This document shows, piece after piece, positions 35,869 to 44,768 of a DNA stretch of 64,000 nucleotides; the stretch's first letter is position 1, and the number at the start of each line of letters is the position of its first letter. The position numbers and the translations under genes were made by a program. The notes under the pieces were generated by a model. It saw only the letters and a list, made by a program, of their open reading frames with translations. It did no database searches and was not told where the DNA came from. This DNA comes from Candidatus Nitrosopumilus sediminis (GTDB taxonomy: Archaea > Thermoproteota > Nitrososphaeria > Nitrososphaerales > Nitrosopumilaceae), in contig NC_018656.1 in the NCBI RefSeq assembly GCF_000299395.1, positions 186,001 through 250,000 of the forward strand, given 5' to 3'.

Positions 35869-37421
35869 TGGAATACGCATTACTTCAGGCAGTTTTCTTG
35901 CCCTTACTATTATCTCCAGTAGCTTACATTATTGGAAGAAAAGTAGGACCAACACCTGCAATGTGGTTTACATTTGCAATTCTATTGTATACTACAATTC
36001 TTGTTGTCAATGCAGCATTATCTGGAACCGTAGAGGAACACTATCCATGGACTGAACAGTTTGGTGAATTTGGTTTCTTGTTAGATGGATTGGCATCACC
36101 ATTTGCAATAATCATCTATGTGTTATCTACAATCTTGGTACTGTATTCTAAACCTTACATGATACACAAATTCCATGAACAATTTGAGGAAGAAAAGAAT
36201 CTCAACACCGCTTCAAGTGGTCAAACTTCAATTGTAGAATCTTCTTCTTTATCTGATTATGTAAATGCAAAATCTGGACTTTACTTTGCACTATACCTTG
36301 TATTTGCAATGGGTATGCTTGGAACAGTTCTATCAACTAATCTTATTGAATTTTACATCTTCTTTGAAGTAATGTTAATTCCTGGTTTCTTTTTGGTTGC
36401 CCTTTGGGGTGATGGTCCTAGAAGAAAGATTGGTTTAATGTTCTTGTTTTGGACTCATGCTGGTGCAGTAGTTTTACTATTGGGATTCTTGATGATTGGT
36501 CTTACACTAGGTAGTTTTGACTTTGCAGATATCAAAGAATCTGAAATCCCTGCAGATGTTGCAATGTATTCTGCTGTTGCGATTTCAATAGGCCTTGGTG
36601 TTAAACTTGCTGTGTTTATGTTTCATGTTTGGCTTCCATATGTCCACGGTTCAGCACCAACACCAATCAGTGCATTGTTATCTCCTGCAATGATCGGAAT
36701 TGGAGCTTATGGTCTTTTCAGATTAATTGTTGAATTTTTACCATTAACATATGCTGAGCTTTCGATCTGGTTCCACATCTGGGGTCTAGTTACCATGATT
36801 TATGGTGGAGCAATGGCATTGATGCAAGATGATCTCAAACGTCTCTTAGCATATTCTAGTATTAGTCAGATGGGCTATCTTTTATTTGGAATTGGCTCAA
36901 TGTCAGCACTTGGTCTTTCAGGTGCAGAGATGATGTATGTAACACACGGAATTGGAAAAGGTATTCTCTTCATGATGGCAGGAATTATTATTGTTAAAGT
37001 AGGAACTAGAAGCATTTCAAAATTGGGTGGACTGGCAGGAAAGATGCCTATCACTGCAGTCTGTGCAGTTATTGGTGCACTGACAATTATGGGAGTTCCC
37101 CCAACAAGTGGTTTCATGGGAGAATGGGTTCTCTTTTACGGTGCACTAGAGACTGCCATTGAAGAAGGCTCAACACTAAGGGCTGTTACATTTGGTTTAG
37201 GTCTTGTCGCAACTGCACTTACAATGTCATACATGTTATGGATGCTAAAGCGTGTATTCTTTGGAAAGACTCCTGAACATCTAGAAAATGTGAAAGAGGG
37301 AAGTTGGTATATGACAGCACCAATGATGGTATTGGCAGGATTCTCAATAGTAATTGGTATTTATCCAGATATTTTCTTTAAGACTATCATTCCATACATG
37401 AATGGAGTATTAGGAGTTTAG
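35868..37421 (+). CDS. nuoM: Complex I antiporter-like subunit M (ND4)
   Basis: 517 residues, about 14 helices. EVMLIPGFFLVALWG near 155 contains the key helix-5 Glu; HVWLPYVHGSAPTPISALLS near 250 the broken helix; KRLLAYSSISQMGYLLFG near 325 the conserved Lys. It belongs to the proton-translocating antiporter-like subunits. Order M before L is the reverse of the bacterial J-K-L-M order. Confidence 0.94.
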   Translation: MEYALLQAVFLPLLLSPVAYIIGRKVGPTPAMWFTFAILLYTTILVVNAALSGTVEEHYPWTEQFGEFGFLLDGLASPFAIIIYVLSTILVLYSKPYMIHKFHEQFEEEKNLNTASSGQTSIVESSSLSDYVNAKSGLYFALYLVFAMGMLGTVLSTNLIEFYIFFEVMLIPGFFLVALWGDGPRRKIGLMFLFWTHAGAVVLLLGFLMIGLTLGSFDFADIKESEIPADVAMYSAVAISIGLGVKLAVFMFHVWLPYVHGSAPTPISALLSPAMIGIGAYGLFRLIVEFLPLTYAELSIWFHIWGLVTMIYGGAMALMQDDLKRLLAYSSISQMGYLLFGIGSMSALGLSGAEMMYVTHGIGKGILFMMAGIIIVKVGTRSISKLGGLAGKMPITAVCAVIGALTIMGVPPTSGFMGEWVLFYGALETAIEEGSTLRAVTFGLGLVATALTMSYMLWMLKRVFFGKTPEHLENVKEGSWYMTAPMMVLAGFSIVIGIYPDIFFKTIIPYMNGVLGV

Positions 37422-37424
37422 GTT

Positions 37425-39503
37425 ATGGCAACAGAAGCTTTTGGATTACCATTTGAAGTTGGAACTCTTAGTGCTTGGTTAGTTTGGATTCTGCCCTTTG
37501 CTGCAGCAATGATTATTCCTGGTGTTGGAAAATTATCAAAACATGCAACTGGATATGTTGCAGTTGCATTTGCTTTAATGAGTGCATTATCTGCAGCAAC
37601 AATGATTCCTGTAGCTCTTGAAGCACACGAAATGCATCATCAAATTATGTGGATAGAAGCATTGGGTCTTAAAGGTGGCGTCTTAGCTGATCCTCTTTCA
37701 ATTATTATGGCAAATGTAGTTGGCTGGATTTCATTCTTGATTATGATTTACAGTACTGGTTACATGAAAGGTGACAAAGACATTACCAGATTCTGGTTTT
37801 GGATGATGTTCTTTATTGGTTCAATGCAATTAATTGTATTATCTGATAACTTACTTCAAGTCTTCTTTGGATGGGAAGGTGTAGGACTTGCATCATATGC
37901 TTTGATCAGCTTTTGGTATCGTGATAAAAAGAAAGATCATGTTGGTGTTGAAGGTCGTACAGTTCTTGGAATGCTAGATTATTACGCCCCAACACATGCA
38001 GGAATGAAGGCATTCATCATGACCAAAGTCGGTGATGTTATGATGATTGCTGGCATGCTTTTGATATTTTTGTTTGCAGGTACATTTGGATTTAAAGAAT
38101 TAATGGGAGATACTGATTGGGCAACTGCAATGGCTGCTCAGGGATTGTTAGTCCCTGCATTTGTTTTACTGTTTGGTGGAGCAGTAGGCAAGTCCGCACA
38201 ATTCCCCCTAAACGAATGGTTGCTAGAAGCAATGACTGGTCCTACTGCAGTATCTGCATTGATTCATGCAGCAACAATGGTCAAAGCAGGAGTCTTTTTG
38301 GTGGCAAGAATTGGTCCACTTGTATTTGCATTAGGTGCTGCAGGAATTATGGCTGATCAATTCTTTGAAATTGTTGCCTGGGTTGGCGCCATTACTGCAT
38401 TACTGCTTGCAACACAAGGTATGGTTAATCCTGAAATTAAGAAAGTTCTTGCATATTCTACCGGCTCTCAAATTGGTTATATGATGATGGCCTTAGGTGT
38501 TGCAGGACTATCTCATCAATATGTTGACGGTTACACTGCAGGGTTCTTCCATCTGATTTCACATGCAATGTTCAAAGCTTCATTATTCATGGCAGCTGGT
38601 TCTTTGCTACATATTGTTGGTTCTAGATTCATGACCGACATGGGGGGTTTGAGAAAACAGATGAAGAAAACTTATGCATTCATGTGGGCTGCAGGCCTTG
38701 GTTTGATGGGTGCTCCATTTATCACAACAGGTTTCTGGAGTAAGGATGCAATATTCGCTGCTGTTTATACATCTGGAAATGAATGGGCATTGCCACTATA
38801 CATTATTGCTGTACTAACTGCTGTTATCACTGCATTCTATACTACAAGAATGATTGGAATGGTCTTCTTTGGAAAGAAGAGCAAACACATCGAAAAGATG
38901 GAAGAAGAAGGACATCATATTCATGAAGCATCATTGTCTATGTGGGTACCATATGGAATTCTTGCAGTTCTTACAATTGGTATTGGTCTTATTGGGTTAT
39001 CTGCAGAAGAAGGATTACATCATATGTTCACTGATTATCTTGAACACTCATTTGGTATTCACACTGAACATGTTGCTGCTGAAGCATCAATCCTACCAGA
39101 GTTCTTGCAAGGACTTAACCCTGTTGCACTTGGTTCATCATTAGTAGCATTTGCTACAGGTATTGGACTTGGTTACATCTTCTACATTGGAAGATGGGTT
39201 GATCCAGTCAAATTTGTCAATTCAAATATTTTCTTTTACTCAATTCACAAAGTCATCTTAAACAGATGGTATCTTAATGCAATTATCTATTGGTGCTTTG
39301 TTGTAGCCCCATTATGGTTAGCAAGAGGAATCTTCCGATACTTTGAAAAGACCGCCATCGATTACGGTATGAATGATGGAGTTCAAAAGGCAGTTGGATG
39401 GAGTGCCAAAGTTGTTCAAGGAACTCAGACCGGTGTTTCACAATCATATCTATTTGTATTTGGAGCAGGATTACTATTCGTAGTTCTGATATTGTTGATA
39501 TAG
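37425..39503 (+). CDS. nuoL: Complex I antiporter-like subunit L (ND5)
   Basis: 692 residues. The ND5 features are FFGWEGVGLASYALISFWY near 145, LIHAATMVKAGVFLVAR near 280 and KKVLAYSTGSQIGYMMMALG near 340. The C-terminal 150 residues contain the long lateral helix region (YIGRWVDPVKFVNSN) and a terminal transmembrane helix. Ends 12 nt before nuoN. Confidence 0.94.
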   Translation: MATEAFGLPFEVGTLSAWLVWILPFAAAMIIPGVGKLSKHATGYVAVAFALMSALSAATMIPVALEAHEMHHQIMWIEALGLKGGVLADPLSIIMANVVGWISFLIMIYSTGYMKGDKDITRFWFWMMFFIGSMQLIVLSDNLLQVFFGWEGVGLASYALISFWYRDKKKDHVGVEGRTVLGMLDYYAPTHAGMKAFIMTKVGDVMMIAGMLLIFLFAGTFGFKELMGDTDWATAMAAQGLLVPAFVLLFGGAVGKSAQFPLNEWLLEAMTGPTAVSALIHAATMVKAGVFLVARIGPLVFALGAAGIMADQFFEIVAWVGAITALLLATQGMVNPEIKKVLAYSTGSQIGYMMMALGVAGLSHQYVDGYTAGFFHLISHAMFKASLFMAAGSLLHIVGSRFMTDMGGLRKQMKKTYAFMWAAGLGLMGAPFITTGFWSKDAIFAAVYTSGNEWALPLYIIAVLTAVITAFYTTRMIGMVFFGKKSKHIEKMEEEGHHIHEASLSMWVPYGILAVLTIGIGLIGLSAEEGLHHMFTDYLEHSFGIHTEHVAAEASILPEFLQGLNPVALGSSLVAFATGIGLGYIFYIGRWVDPVKFVNSNIFFYSIHKVILNRWYLNAIIYWCFVVAPLWLARGIFRYFEKTAIDYGMNDGVQKAVGWSAKVVQGTQTGVSQSYLFVFGAGLLFVVLILLI

Positions 39504-39515
39504 GAGAATTATGAA

Positions 39516-41000
39516 ATGATCGAAATTACTTCAACACCATTGATAATAATTGCAATTTTAGGAACAGTTGGAATTCTTCTTCCCATCATCAGTATTGCAA
39601 GAAAAGAACAAGGCTCAAACTCATTTTATGCAGTAATTGCTTTTGCTGCATTAATAGTATCCATGGGCTATGTTGGATATCAATTCATCAATGAAAATGT
39701 TGCTTCATCAGCTCTTTTCTCAGAAGATGTAATTGTAGATGATGCATTTGGAGGATTCTTTGCAATTGCAATGTTGATTGTTGCTATTTTCACAACTGTT
39801 GGCTCTTTCAACTACATGCGAAAACACAATTCTCCTGCGGTTTACTATTCACTAATTTTACTTGCAACAATTGGTATGGTGCTAGTTGCTTACTCCACCG
39901 ATTTGATAATGTTGTTTGTTGCATGGGAGCTAATGAGTATTCCAACATACATTTTAGTTGGCTACATGAAAAAGAACCCAAGTTCAAATGAAGCTGCTCT
40001 AAAATATTTCTTGTTTGGAGCATTATCTTCTGCAATCATAGTTTACGGAATTTCAATTTCTTATGGACTAACAGGCTCTACAAATATTGGTGAAGTGATT
40101 CAAGGTTATTCTACACTTGATCCTTCCATGTTGCCTCTTGCATTGCTTTCAGTTGGGATGTTTATTGCAGGATTTGGATTCAAAATGGGACTTGTCCCAT
40201 TTCATCAGTGGTTACCAGATACCTATGAAGGAGCTCCCCCTACAATTACTGCACTATTAGCTGCTGCAACAAAGAAAGCAGGATTTGCTGCATCGATTAG
40301 AATTATAGTTCTTGGTATGGTTGTTCTAAATCTTGACTGGACATTAGCTCTTGGAATTATTGCTGTGATGACTATGACAATAGGAAATGTGGCTGCAATT
40401 ATGCAAAAGAACATTTCAAGAATGTTGGCATACTCTAGTATCGCTCATGCAGGATACATCTTGATTGGACTTGCAGTAGCACCACATAGTTCTCTTGGAT
40501 TGCAGGGTTCCTTGTATCAAATTATGAATCATGCAGTGATGAAAGGTGCTGCTTTTATTGCAATAGCAGGTATTGTCACTACGCTTGCAGTTACTCATAT
40601 TGACAAACTGAAAGGGCTTGGAAGAAGAATGCCAATTACTGCATTAGGTTTAGTAATTGCTCTGTTTGCACTCGCTGGAGTACCTCCGCTTTCTGGATTC
40701 TGGAGTAAATTGATGTTATTTGGAAGTGCTCTTGATGCTTCATCTGCTTTATGGTGGGCACCTTGGCTAGCAATTGCAGGTGTACTAAACAGTGCACTAT
40801 CTCTTGCTTACTATGGTTGGATTACAAGAAAGATGTACTTTGAAGGAGAAACCGAAAAGAGAGTTGCAGAACCAAAATCTGTTATTGCTGTAATGATTTT
40901 CTCAACAATATTCTTAGTAGGATTTGGTGTATACCCAGAACCATTACTAAAGTTTGTAGAGTTTGCAACTCCTGTAATTAGTTTAGGTCTTATGCCTTAA
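39516..41000 (+). CDS. nuoN: Complex I antiporter-like subunit N (ND2)
   Basis: 494 residues, about 14 helices. FVAWELMSIPTYILVGY near 130 and FHQWLPDTYEGAPPTITALL near 230, then SRMLAYSSIAHAGYILIG near 305 mark ND2. It closes the cluster; NuoE, F and G are absent from this 10-kb run, as in other archaea, so the electron donor is probably reduced ferredoxin or another carrier rather than NADH. Its last 11 nt overlap the convergent GGPP synthase gene. Confidence 0.94.
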   Translation: MIEITSTPLIIIAILGTVGILLPIISIARKEQGSNSFYAVIAFAALIVSMGYVGYQFINENVASSALFSEDVIVDDAFGGFFAIAMLIVAIFTTVGSFNYMRKHNSPAVYYSLILLATIGMVLVAYSTDLIMLFVAWELMSIPTYILVGYMKKNPSSNEAALKYFLFGALSSAIIVYGISISYGLTGSTNIGEVIQGYSTLDPSMLPLALLSVGMFIAGFGFKMGLVPFHQWLPDTYEGAPPTITALLAAATKKAGFAASIRIIVLGMVVLNLDWTLALGIIAVMTMTIGNVAAIMQKNISRMLAYSSIAHAGYILIGLAVAPHSSLGLQGSLYQIMNHAVMKGAAFIAIAGIVTTLAVTHIDKLKGLGRRMPITALGLVIALFALAGVPPLSGFWSKLMLFGSALDASSALWWAPWLAIAGVLNSALSLAYYGWITRKMYFEGETEKRVAEPKSVIAVMIFSTIFLVGFGVYPEPLLKFVEFATPVISLGLMP

Positions 41001-41856
41001 ACGAAGTAAATTTAATTAAATTATCTAGATTTATCTTTGCATCATTATCTGGAATTTTCCTCAACCCTGATCTAGCTTTTTCAGAATATTCTTTTAGTAA
41101 TTCTTCCATTTTGTTAAAGACATCTCTAGGGTCAGAACTTTTTTTGATTAGTAAATTGAATAACTTGTCTTCATTCTTCCAATCTAGTAAATCATCTCTA
41201 ATTTGATATGCTATACCGATATTCTTTCCATATTCAGTTAATGCTTCAATTTGTTCTTCTGTTCCATTAGCAATAATTGCACCAATTCTTGCTGCTACCT
41301 CAAATGCTACTGCTGTTTTGTATTCGATTACTTTTAGATAGTCATCAAATGTTACATCTTCACCTGTTTCTAATCTGCCTTCGATCATCTCGCCTTCACT
41401 CATTAGCATGGCAGTTGTGGCCAAATCTTTTGTAATTCTAGCATTGTCTAACCTTGATGATATTGCAAGAATCAATCCTAGAACAAAATCTCCAGTTAAA
41501 ACACTGGTATTGTATCCATATTTGACATGGAAAGGATCCTTTTGTCTTCTCATTGTTTCGTTATCTATGATATCATCGTGAATGATTGATTCCATATGGA
41601 GAAATTCAACCGCACATGATGCTGATAGTACATTTTCATCAATTTTACCCACACTTTCAGCTGCCAAATTCAAAATAATAGGTCTAATTCGTTTACCTCC
41701 TTCTAGTGAATATTTTAGAGGTTCAATAAACTCTGATTCAGAATAAATTGCAAGTTCATTTTCCAAAGCTTGATCTATACGTTGAATATATTTTCCATAG
41801 GTTTCAAGTAGAGGATTTATCTCGATATTTTTCCTGTCCAAGATGGGCCTGATCAA
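40990..41856 (-). CDS. Geranylgeranyl (polyprenyl) diphosphate synthase
   Basis: 288 residues of the trans-prenyltransferase family, making the C20 chain of archaeal lipids. First Asp-rich motif HDDIIDNE near 90 with HMESIIHDD, second GIAYQIRDDLLDW near 215, and EGGKRIRPI near 48. The residue before DDxxD region sets chain length and cannot be interpreted safely. TTG start inferred at 41856. Confidence 0.93.
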   Translation of the reverse strand: MIRPILDRKNIEINPLLETYGKYIQRIDQALENELAIYSESEFIEPLKYSLEGGKRIRPIILNLAAESVGKIDENVLSASCAVEFLHMESIIHDDIIDNETMRRQKDPFHVKYGYNTSVLTGDFVLGLILAISSRLDNARITKDLATTAMLMSEGEMIEGRLETGEDVTFDDYLKVIEYKTAVAFEVAARIGAIIANGTEEQIEALTEYGKNIGIAYQIRDDLLDWKNEDKLFNLLIKKSSDPRDVFNKMEELLKEYSEKARSGLRKIPDNDAKINLDNLIKFTSFKA

Positions 41857-41886
41857 AAAACTTTCCCATTAGTAAATAAATCTTGG

Positions 41887-41962
41887 TGCTCCAGCCGGGA
41901 TTTGAACCCGGGATCTTTGCCTTGAAAGGGCAAAATGCTTGACCGGTCTACACCACTGGAAC
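41887..41962 (-). tRNA. tRNA-Glu (anticodon TTC), CCA encoded
   Basis: Minus-strand cloverleaf: acceptor GTTCCAG/CTGGAGC, anticodon stem TTGCC/GGCAA with loop CTTTCAA (anticodon TTC), T-arm CCGGG-TTCAAAT-CCCGG. Discriminator A is followed in the genome by CCA (complement of 41884-41886). Confidence 0.92.
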
Positions 41963-42042
41963 CCACGAAAATTCTGCATTATCATCATAAAATCTTTTGT
42001 ACACCACAAAGATTTTTTTATTGGCGTAATTGCAGATGAATC

Positions 42043-42675
42043 ATGAATATAATACAGAAAATTGATGAAATGATTGAAGAAAGAAGTTTACTAAAACACC
42101 CATTTTACCAAATGTGGTCTGATGGAAAATTAACACAGAAATCTTTAGCAGGGTATTCCAAAGAATATTTTCAACTTGTAAAAGCTGTTCCTTCATTTAT
42201 GACTCCAATAATTGAAAAATCTCCTGAATCAGTAGTTAAGGAATTAGTTGAAAATCAGCAAGAGGAATCTGATCATATCAAACCCTGGATTGCTTTTGCA
42301 GGTGAACTAGGAATATCTGAAGATGAATTAATTTCATATTCAGGAACTGCAAAAACCCAAAAAGCAGTATCTGACTTGACTCAATTAATGAACACTTTTG
42401 ATGGTGGTGCATGCGCTATGTATGCTTTTGAAAAAGAAATTCCAAAAATCAGTCAAACAAAACTTGATGGATTAGCAGAATTTTATGGAATGACAAGTCA
42501 TGAAGCCACAGAATACTTCAAACTTCATACTGAAGCTGATATTAGACATGCAGCATCATGGAGAAATATACTGGAAAAATCTTCAGTTGACTCTAGCAAC
42601 TTGATTGAAATTGCAGACAAATCAATTTCAGCACAAAACTTGCTGCTTGATAGCTGTTATGAAGAATACTGTTAA
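42043..42675 (+). CDS. CADD-like haem-oxygenase-fold diiron protein (candidate p-aminobenzoate synthase)
   Basis: 210 residues of the TENA/PqqC/CADD fold. Candidate metal ligands are H78 (with E70/E74/E75 nearby), E130, H162, D166 and H169; the H-x3-D-x2-H spacing at the end is that of the CADD group. Tyr22 in KHPFYQMW and Lys140, ten residues after E130, match the Tyr and Lys implicated in CADD-type p-aminobenzoate formation, where the enzyme consumes its own Tyr side chain. This would feed folate/methanopterin-type cofactor synthesis. The family call is solid; the pABA role is inferred. Confidence 0.75.
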   Translation: MNIIQKIDEMIEERSLLKHPFYQMWSDGKLTQKSLAGYSKEYFQLVKAVPSFMTPIIEKSPESVVKELVENQQEESDHIKPWIAFAGELGISEDELISYSGTAKTQKAVSDLTQLMNTFDGGACAMYAFEKEIPKISQTKLDGLAEFYGMTSHEATEYFKLHTEADIRHAASWRNILEKSSVDSSNLIEIADKSISAQNLLLDSCYEEYC

Positions 42676-42716
42676 TCTCATAACATTTTATACCTGAGAA
42701 AAAATTCCTTTGCTTA

Positions 42717-42790
42717 GGGCCCGTAACTCAGCTTGGTAGAGTAACCGGCTCATAACCGGTGAGCCAAGGGATCGAAGCCCTTCGGGCCCA
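42717..42790 (+). tRNA. tRNA with CAT anticodon (Met elongator or Ile2)
   Basis: 74-nt cloverleaf: acceptor GGGCCCG/CGGGCCC, D-stem ACTC/GAGT, anticodon stem ACCGG/CCGGT with loop CTCATAA (anticodon CAT), T-arm AAGGG-ATCGAAG-CCCTT, discriminator A. The GGGCCCG acceptor resembles archaeal tRNA-Ile, so it could be a tRNA-Ile2 in which C34 is modified to read AUA. The last 17 nt of the gene are repeated at 47537. Confidence 0.9.
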
Positions 42791-42791
42791 T
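42774..42791 (+). repeat. 18-bp direct repeat, left copy (attL-like, 3' end of CAT tRNA)
   Basis: GAAGCCCTTCGGGCCCAT covers the 3' half of the T-arm, the acceptor strand and the discriminator, plus one base. The identical 18 bp recur in the same orientation at 47537-47554. An exact 18-mer repeat within 5 kb is not expected by chance. 3' tRNA ends are the usual attachment sites of archaeal integrative elements. Confidence 0.75.
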
Positions 42792-43017
42792 ACCCTATCT
42801 GAGTCTTTATTTGGTCCCATGATTATAGGGGGTATCATGAGCCAACACATCGAACCTTAACCTTGTGTCTGTGGAGAATTTTGTAAAATTAGTTGATGTC
42901 GAATTATTTTATTTTTAAATCCTGTTAATTTTCTATCTTTCTGTTTTTATTTTTTCAAACTTGCTATGCTATTTTCTAAAACATTCTTAATTTATCTGCT
43001 AAATTAGTTATCTCCCT

Positions 43018-43194
43018 TTAACTTCTCATTTTTAGTATGATGGTAATTGCTATAATTGCCATACTTATTCCAATTAAGATTAATCCAATAAACCATGTTT
43101 CTGAAAAAATATCTGTAAAATTTATGATTAGTATTCCAGCTGTAAATAAAATTCCAATAATAATGTAAATTATTGCTTTTGGTTTTATGTACAC
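43018..43194 (-). CDS. Small two-helix membrane protein, unknown
   Basis: 58 residues, GTG start. After a short basic start (MYIKPK), two hydrophobic helices of about 18 residues are joined by the polar segment NFTDIFSETW, and the protein ends KMRS (positive inside). TTAAATAT about 27 nt upstream on this strand is a plausible TATA box. The other frames here have no such pattern, which favours a true gene. Function unknown. Confidence 0.55.
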   Translation of the reverse strand: MYIKPKAIIYIIIGILFTAGILIINFTDIFSETWFIGLILIGISMAIIAITIILKMRS

Positions 43195-43409
43195 AGTGTA
43201 TCATTAATTCCTATGTCATATTTAACATGATAAGCTAATTTTTGGAAAATAATCTTCGTTTTCTTTTTTGTATTATGAAAATTGAACTGTTGTCATCATG
43301 CTATTCTATTTCTGAACCGCCCGTAGGTTGTTTTTTTGATATCTGGAACGAAAATTGGCCTCAAAATAGCTTAAATTCAACAATTTAGCTTATTTGGATT
43401 TATTGCATC

Positions 43410-43826
43410 TTGAGTGGTAATACAACTATGTCCTCACAAATATCTCTCACATCAGTTAGTCATGCTTGTGATACATTATTAGCCAATCAAAGTATCAGAT
43501 CTATTTGCATTATTGATCCTTTAGGAAATTTAATTTTTGAAAAAAATCAAAAAAACAAAATCTTTCCCTTAACTGACAAAAACTCACAATCCTTGTTTAT
43601 TCAATCTGTATTGGATGTTGCATTAAAGAAAGATTTTGATGAACAAATTGGCCTTTTAAAATATAATGTAAGTTATAGGGATAAAATGAATTTCATAACT
43701 ATTCCTATTTTTGGCTTTGTTGTTTTGATATCTGTAGATCCACATGAAAATTGCGAATTAATTGCTAATACTGCAATAAAAATTTATGAAATAATTTTCA
43801 AAAACTTTTCTCACTCTGATTCCTAA
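43410..43826 (+). CDS. Roadblock-like/DUF6659-type protein
   Basis: 138 residues. The core runs SIRSICIIDPLGNLIFEKNQ, then a helical part ending DVALKKDFDEQIG, then LKYNVSYRDKMNFITIP and a hydrophobic FVVLISVDPHE. This beta-helix-beta pattern with YxxxxRxK resembles a small protein family, several copies of which occur in Nitrososphaerota, and is reminiscent of roadblock/LC7 folds. Starts with TTG 43410; ATG 43428 is an alternative. Role unknown. Confidence 0.55.
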   Translation: MSGNTTMSSQISLTSVSHACDTLLANQSIRSICIIDPLGNLIFEKNQKNKIFPLTDKNSQSLFIQSVLDVALKKDFDEQIGLLKYNVSYRDKMNFITIPIFGFVVLISVDPHENCELIANTAIKIYEIIFKNFSHSDS

Positions 43827-43924
43827 TCTTGGAAATATTTTATTAATGTTAAATTAAGCTATTTTTGTGAAATTATTCATTTTTGTTTACATGAGTTTAT
43901 AGTTATTTATTGTATAAACAATGT

Positions 43925-44146
43925 ATGATTCATGAAATTTTGGTAATTTGTAATGATGGGAAGAGAGATTATGCAATTGAAAGATTAAAAGAATTTCAAG
44001 ATATACAGACTATAGAACAAAGAAAAAATCAGAATGAAATTCTAGCCAAAGTTGAATCTGATGATAAAAACTATGTAACAACTAATGTAGTTCAAAGAAT
44101 TCAAGCTATAGATGGTATAGATCAGGCATCAATTCGACCTCTTTAA
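43925..44146 (+). CDS. Small ferredoxin-fold (RAM/NapD-like) protein
   Basis: 73 residues from ATG 43925 (a TTG at 43910 gives five more). The pattern is beta (HEILVICN), helix (YAIERLKEFQDI), beta (QNEILAKVES), helix (VTTNVVQRIQAI), beta (QASIRPL), the fold of free-standing Lrp/AsnC ligand-binding domains and NapD-like proteins. No DNA-binding domain. Function unknown. Confidence 0.55.
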   Translation: MIHEILVICNDGKRDYAIERLKEFQDIQTIEQRKNQNEILAKVESDDKNYVTTNVVQRIQAIDGIDQASIRPL

Positions 44147-44271
44147 TTTGGCATATTTTTCAAAATATTTAAAAATAATTTAAATCCAAAATATCTATGT
44201 AAAATTTATTGAGTTTACATAAAAAATTTCTGATGTTTACATTATTTAATTGAAAAAATTTTTAATTTACA

Positions 44272-44613
44272 ATGGCAGCAAAAAAACGTACTGCAAAAAG
44301 AAAACCTGTTAGAAAAGCAAAACGAACAGTTAGAAAAACAGCTACAAAAGCAAAACGAACAGTTAGAAAGCCTGTCAAAAAGGCCAAACGTACTGTTAGA
44401 AAAGTAAAACGAACAGTTAGAAAAGCAAAACAAACAGCAAGTAAAGCAAAAAAACGTGCTGAACAAGTAGCAAACAAAAGAAAGAGAGAACTTCTACAGG
44501 CAAATAACAAAATCAAGAGTATGAAAAAGGCTATAAAATCTGCAGAAAAATCTGCAAGAAAAAAGAACTCTATATACCAAAAAGCGTTAAAGAGAGCCAA
44601 ACAAACTCTATAA
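44272..44613 (+). CDS. Lys/Arg/Ala-rich histone H1-like protein
   Basis: 113 residues; about half are Lys or Arg. Residues 1-60 contain tandem units like KAKRTVRK and KVKRTVRK; the remainder is a charged helix (KRELLQANNKIKSMKKAIKSAEKSARKKN). At DNA level the units recur as near-identical words such as CAAAACGAACAGTTAGAAA. Such H1-C-tail-like proteins bind DNA or RNA nonspecifically. The open frames on the other strand are Phe/Cys-rich shadows. A nucleoid protein of an element or of the cell is plausible. Confidence 0.75.
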   Translation: MAAKKRTAKRKPVRKAKRTVRKTATKAKRTVRKPVKKAKRTVRKVKRTVRKAKQTASKAKKRAEQVANKRKRELLQANNKIKSMKKAIKSAEKSARKKNSIYQKALKRAKQTL

Positions 44614-44768
44614 CCTCTTTTTTATCTTATTTAGATAATTTAGAAATAATGAGCTTAATTTATCAGAAAAATTTTCTCGATATCCTTATTGTAATAGTAA
44701 AGTAAGATATTCTACTCGTTCAAATAAACATAGGTTGGAAACTAAAGTAAAACGTATTTAAAAATTAT

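Noticed and set aside
30611-41000. Cluster considered as Fpo (F420H2 dehydrogenase) or a membrane hydrogenase
   Set aside because: No FpoF/FpoO gene, and NuoD lacks the Ni-ligand cysteines; it is plain complex I without the EFG module.
42792-43017. Spacer right after the CAT tRNA searched for an integrase fragment
   Set aside because: Six-frame reading shows only short broken frames and no R-H-x-x-R-Y type sequence; nothing to annotate.
43275-43388. 37-codon plus-strand ORF in the spacer before the DUF6659-type gene
   Set aside because: No clear domain or promoter; could be chance in AT-rich spacer. The rest of 43195-43409 shows nothing else.
44272-44460. Regularly spaced short repeats, considered as a CRISPR-like or tandem-repeat array
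   Set aside because: They are in-frame codons of the H1-like protein, without conserved repeats and unique spacers. No CRISPR array was seen in the window.
44242-44600. Phe/Cys-rich minus-strand frames opposite the Lys/Arg-rich protein
   Set aside because: They are mirror images of the repeated AAA/CGT codons on the plus strand and carry no other signature.
44639-44761. Forty open codons after the H1-like gene (PYCNSKVRYSTRSNKH), possible zinc-finger remnant
   Set aside because: No start codon and only one Cys; too little to call a gene or pseudogene.
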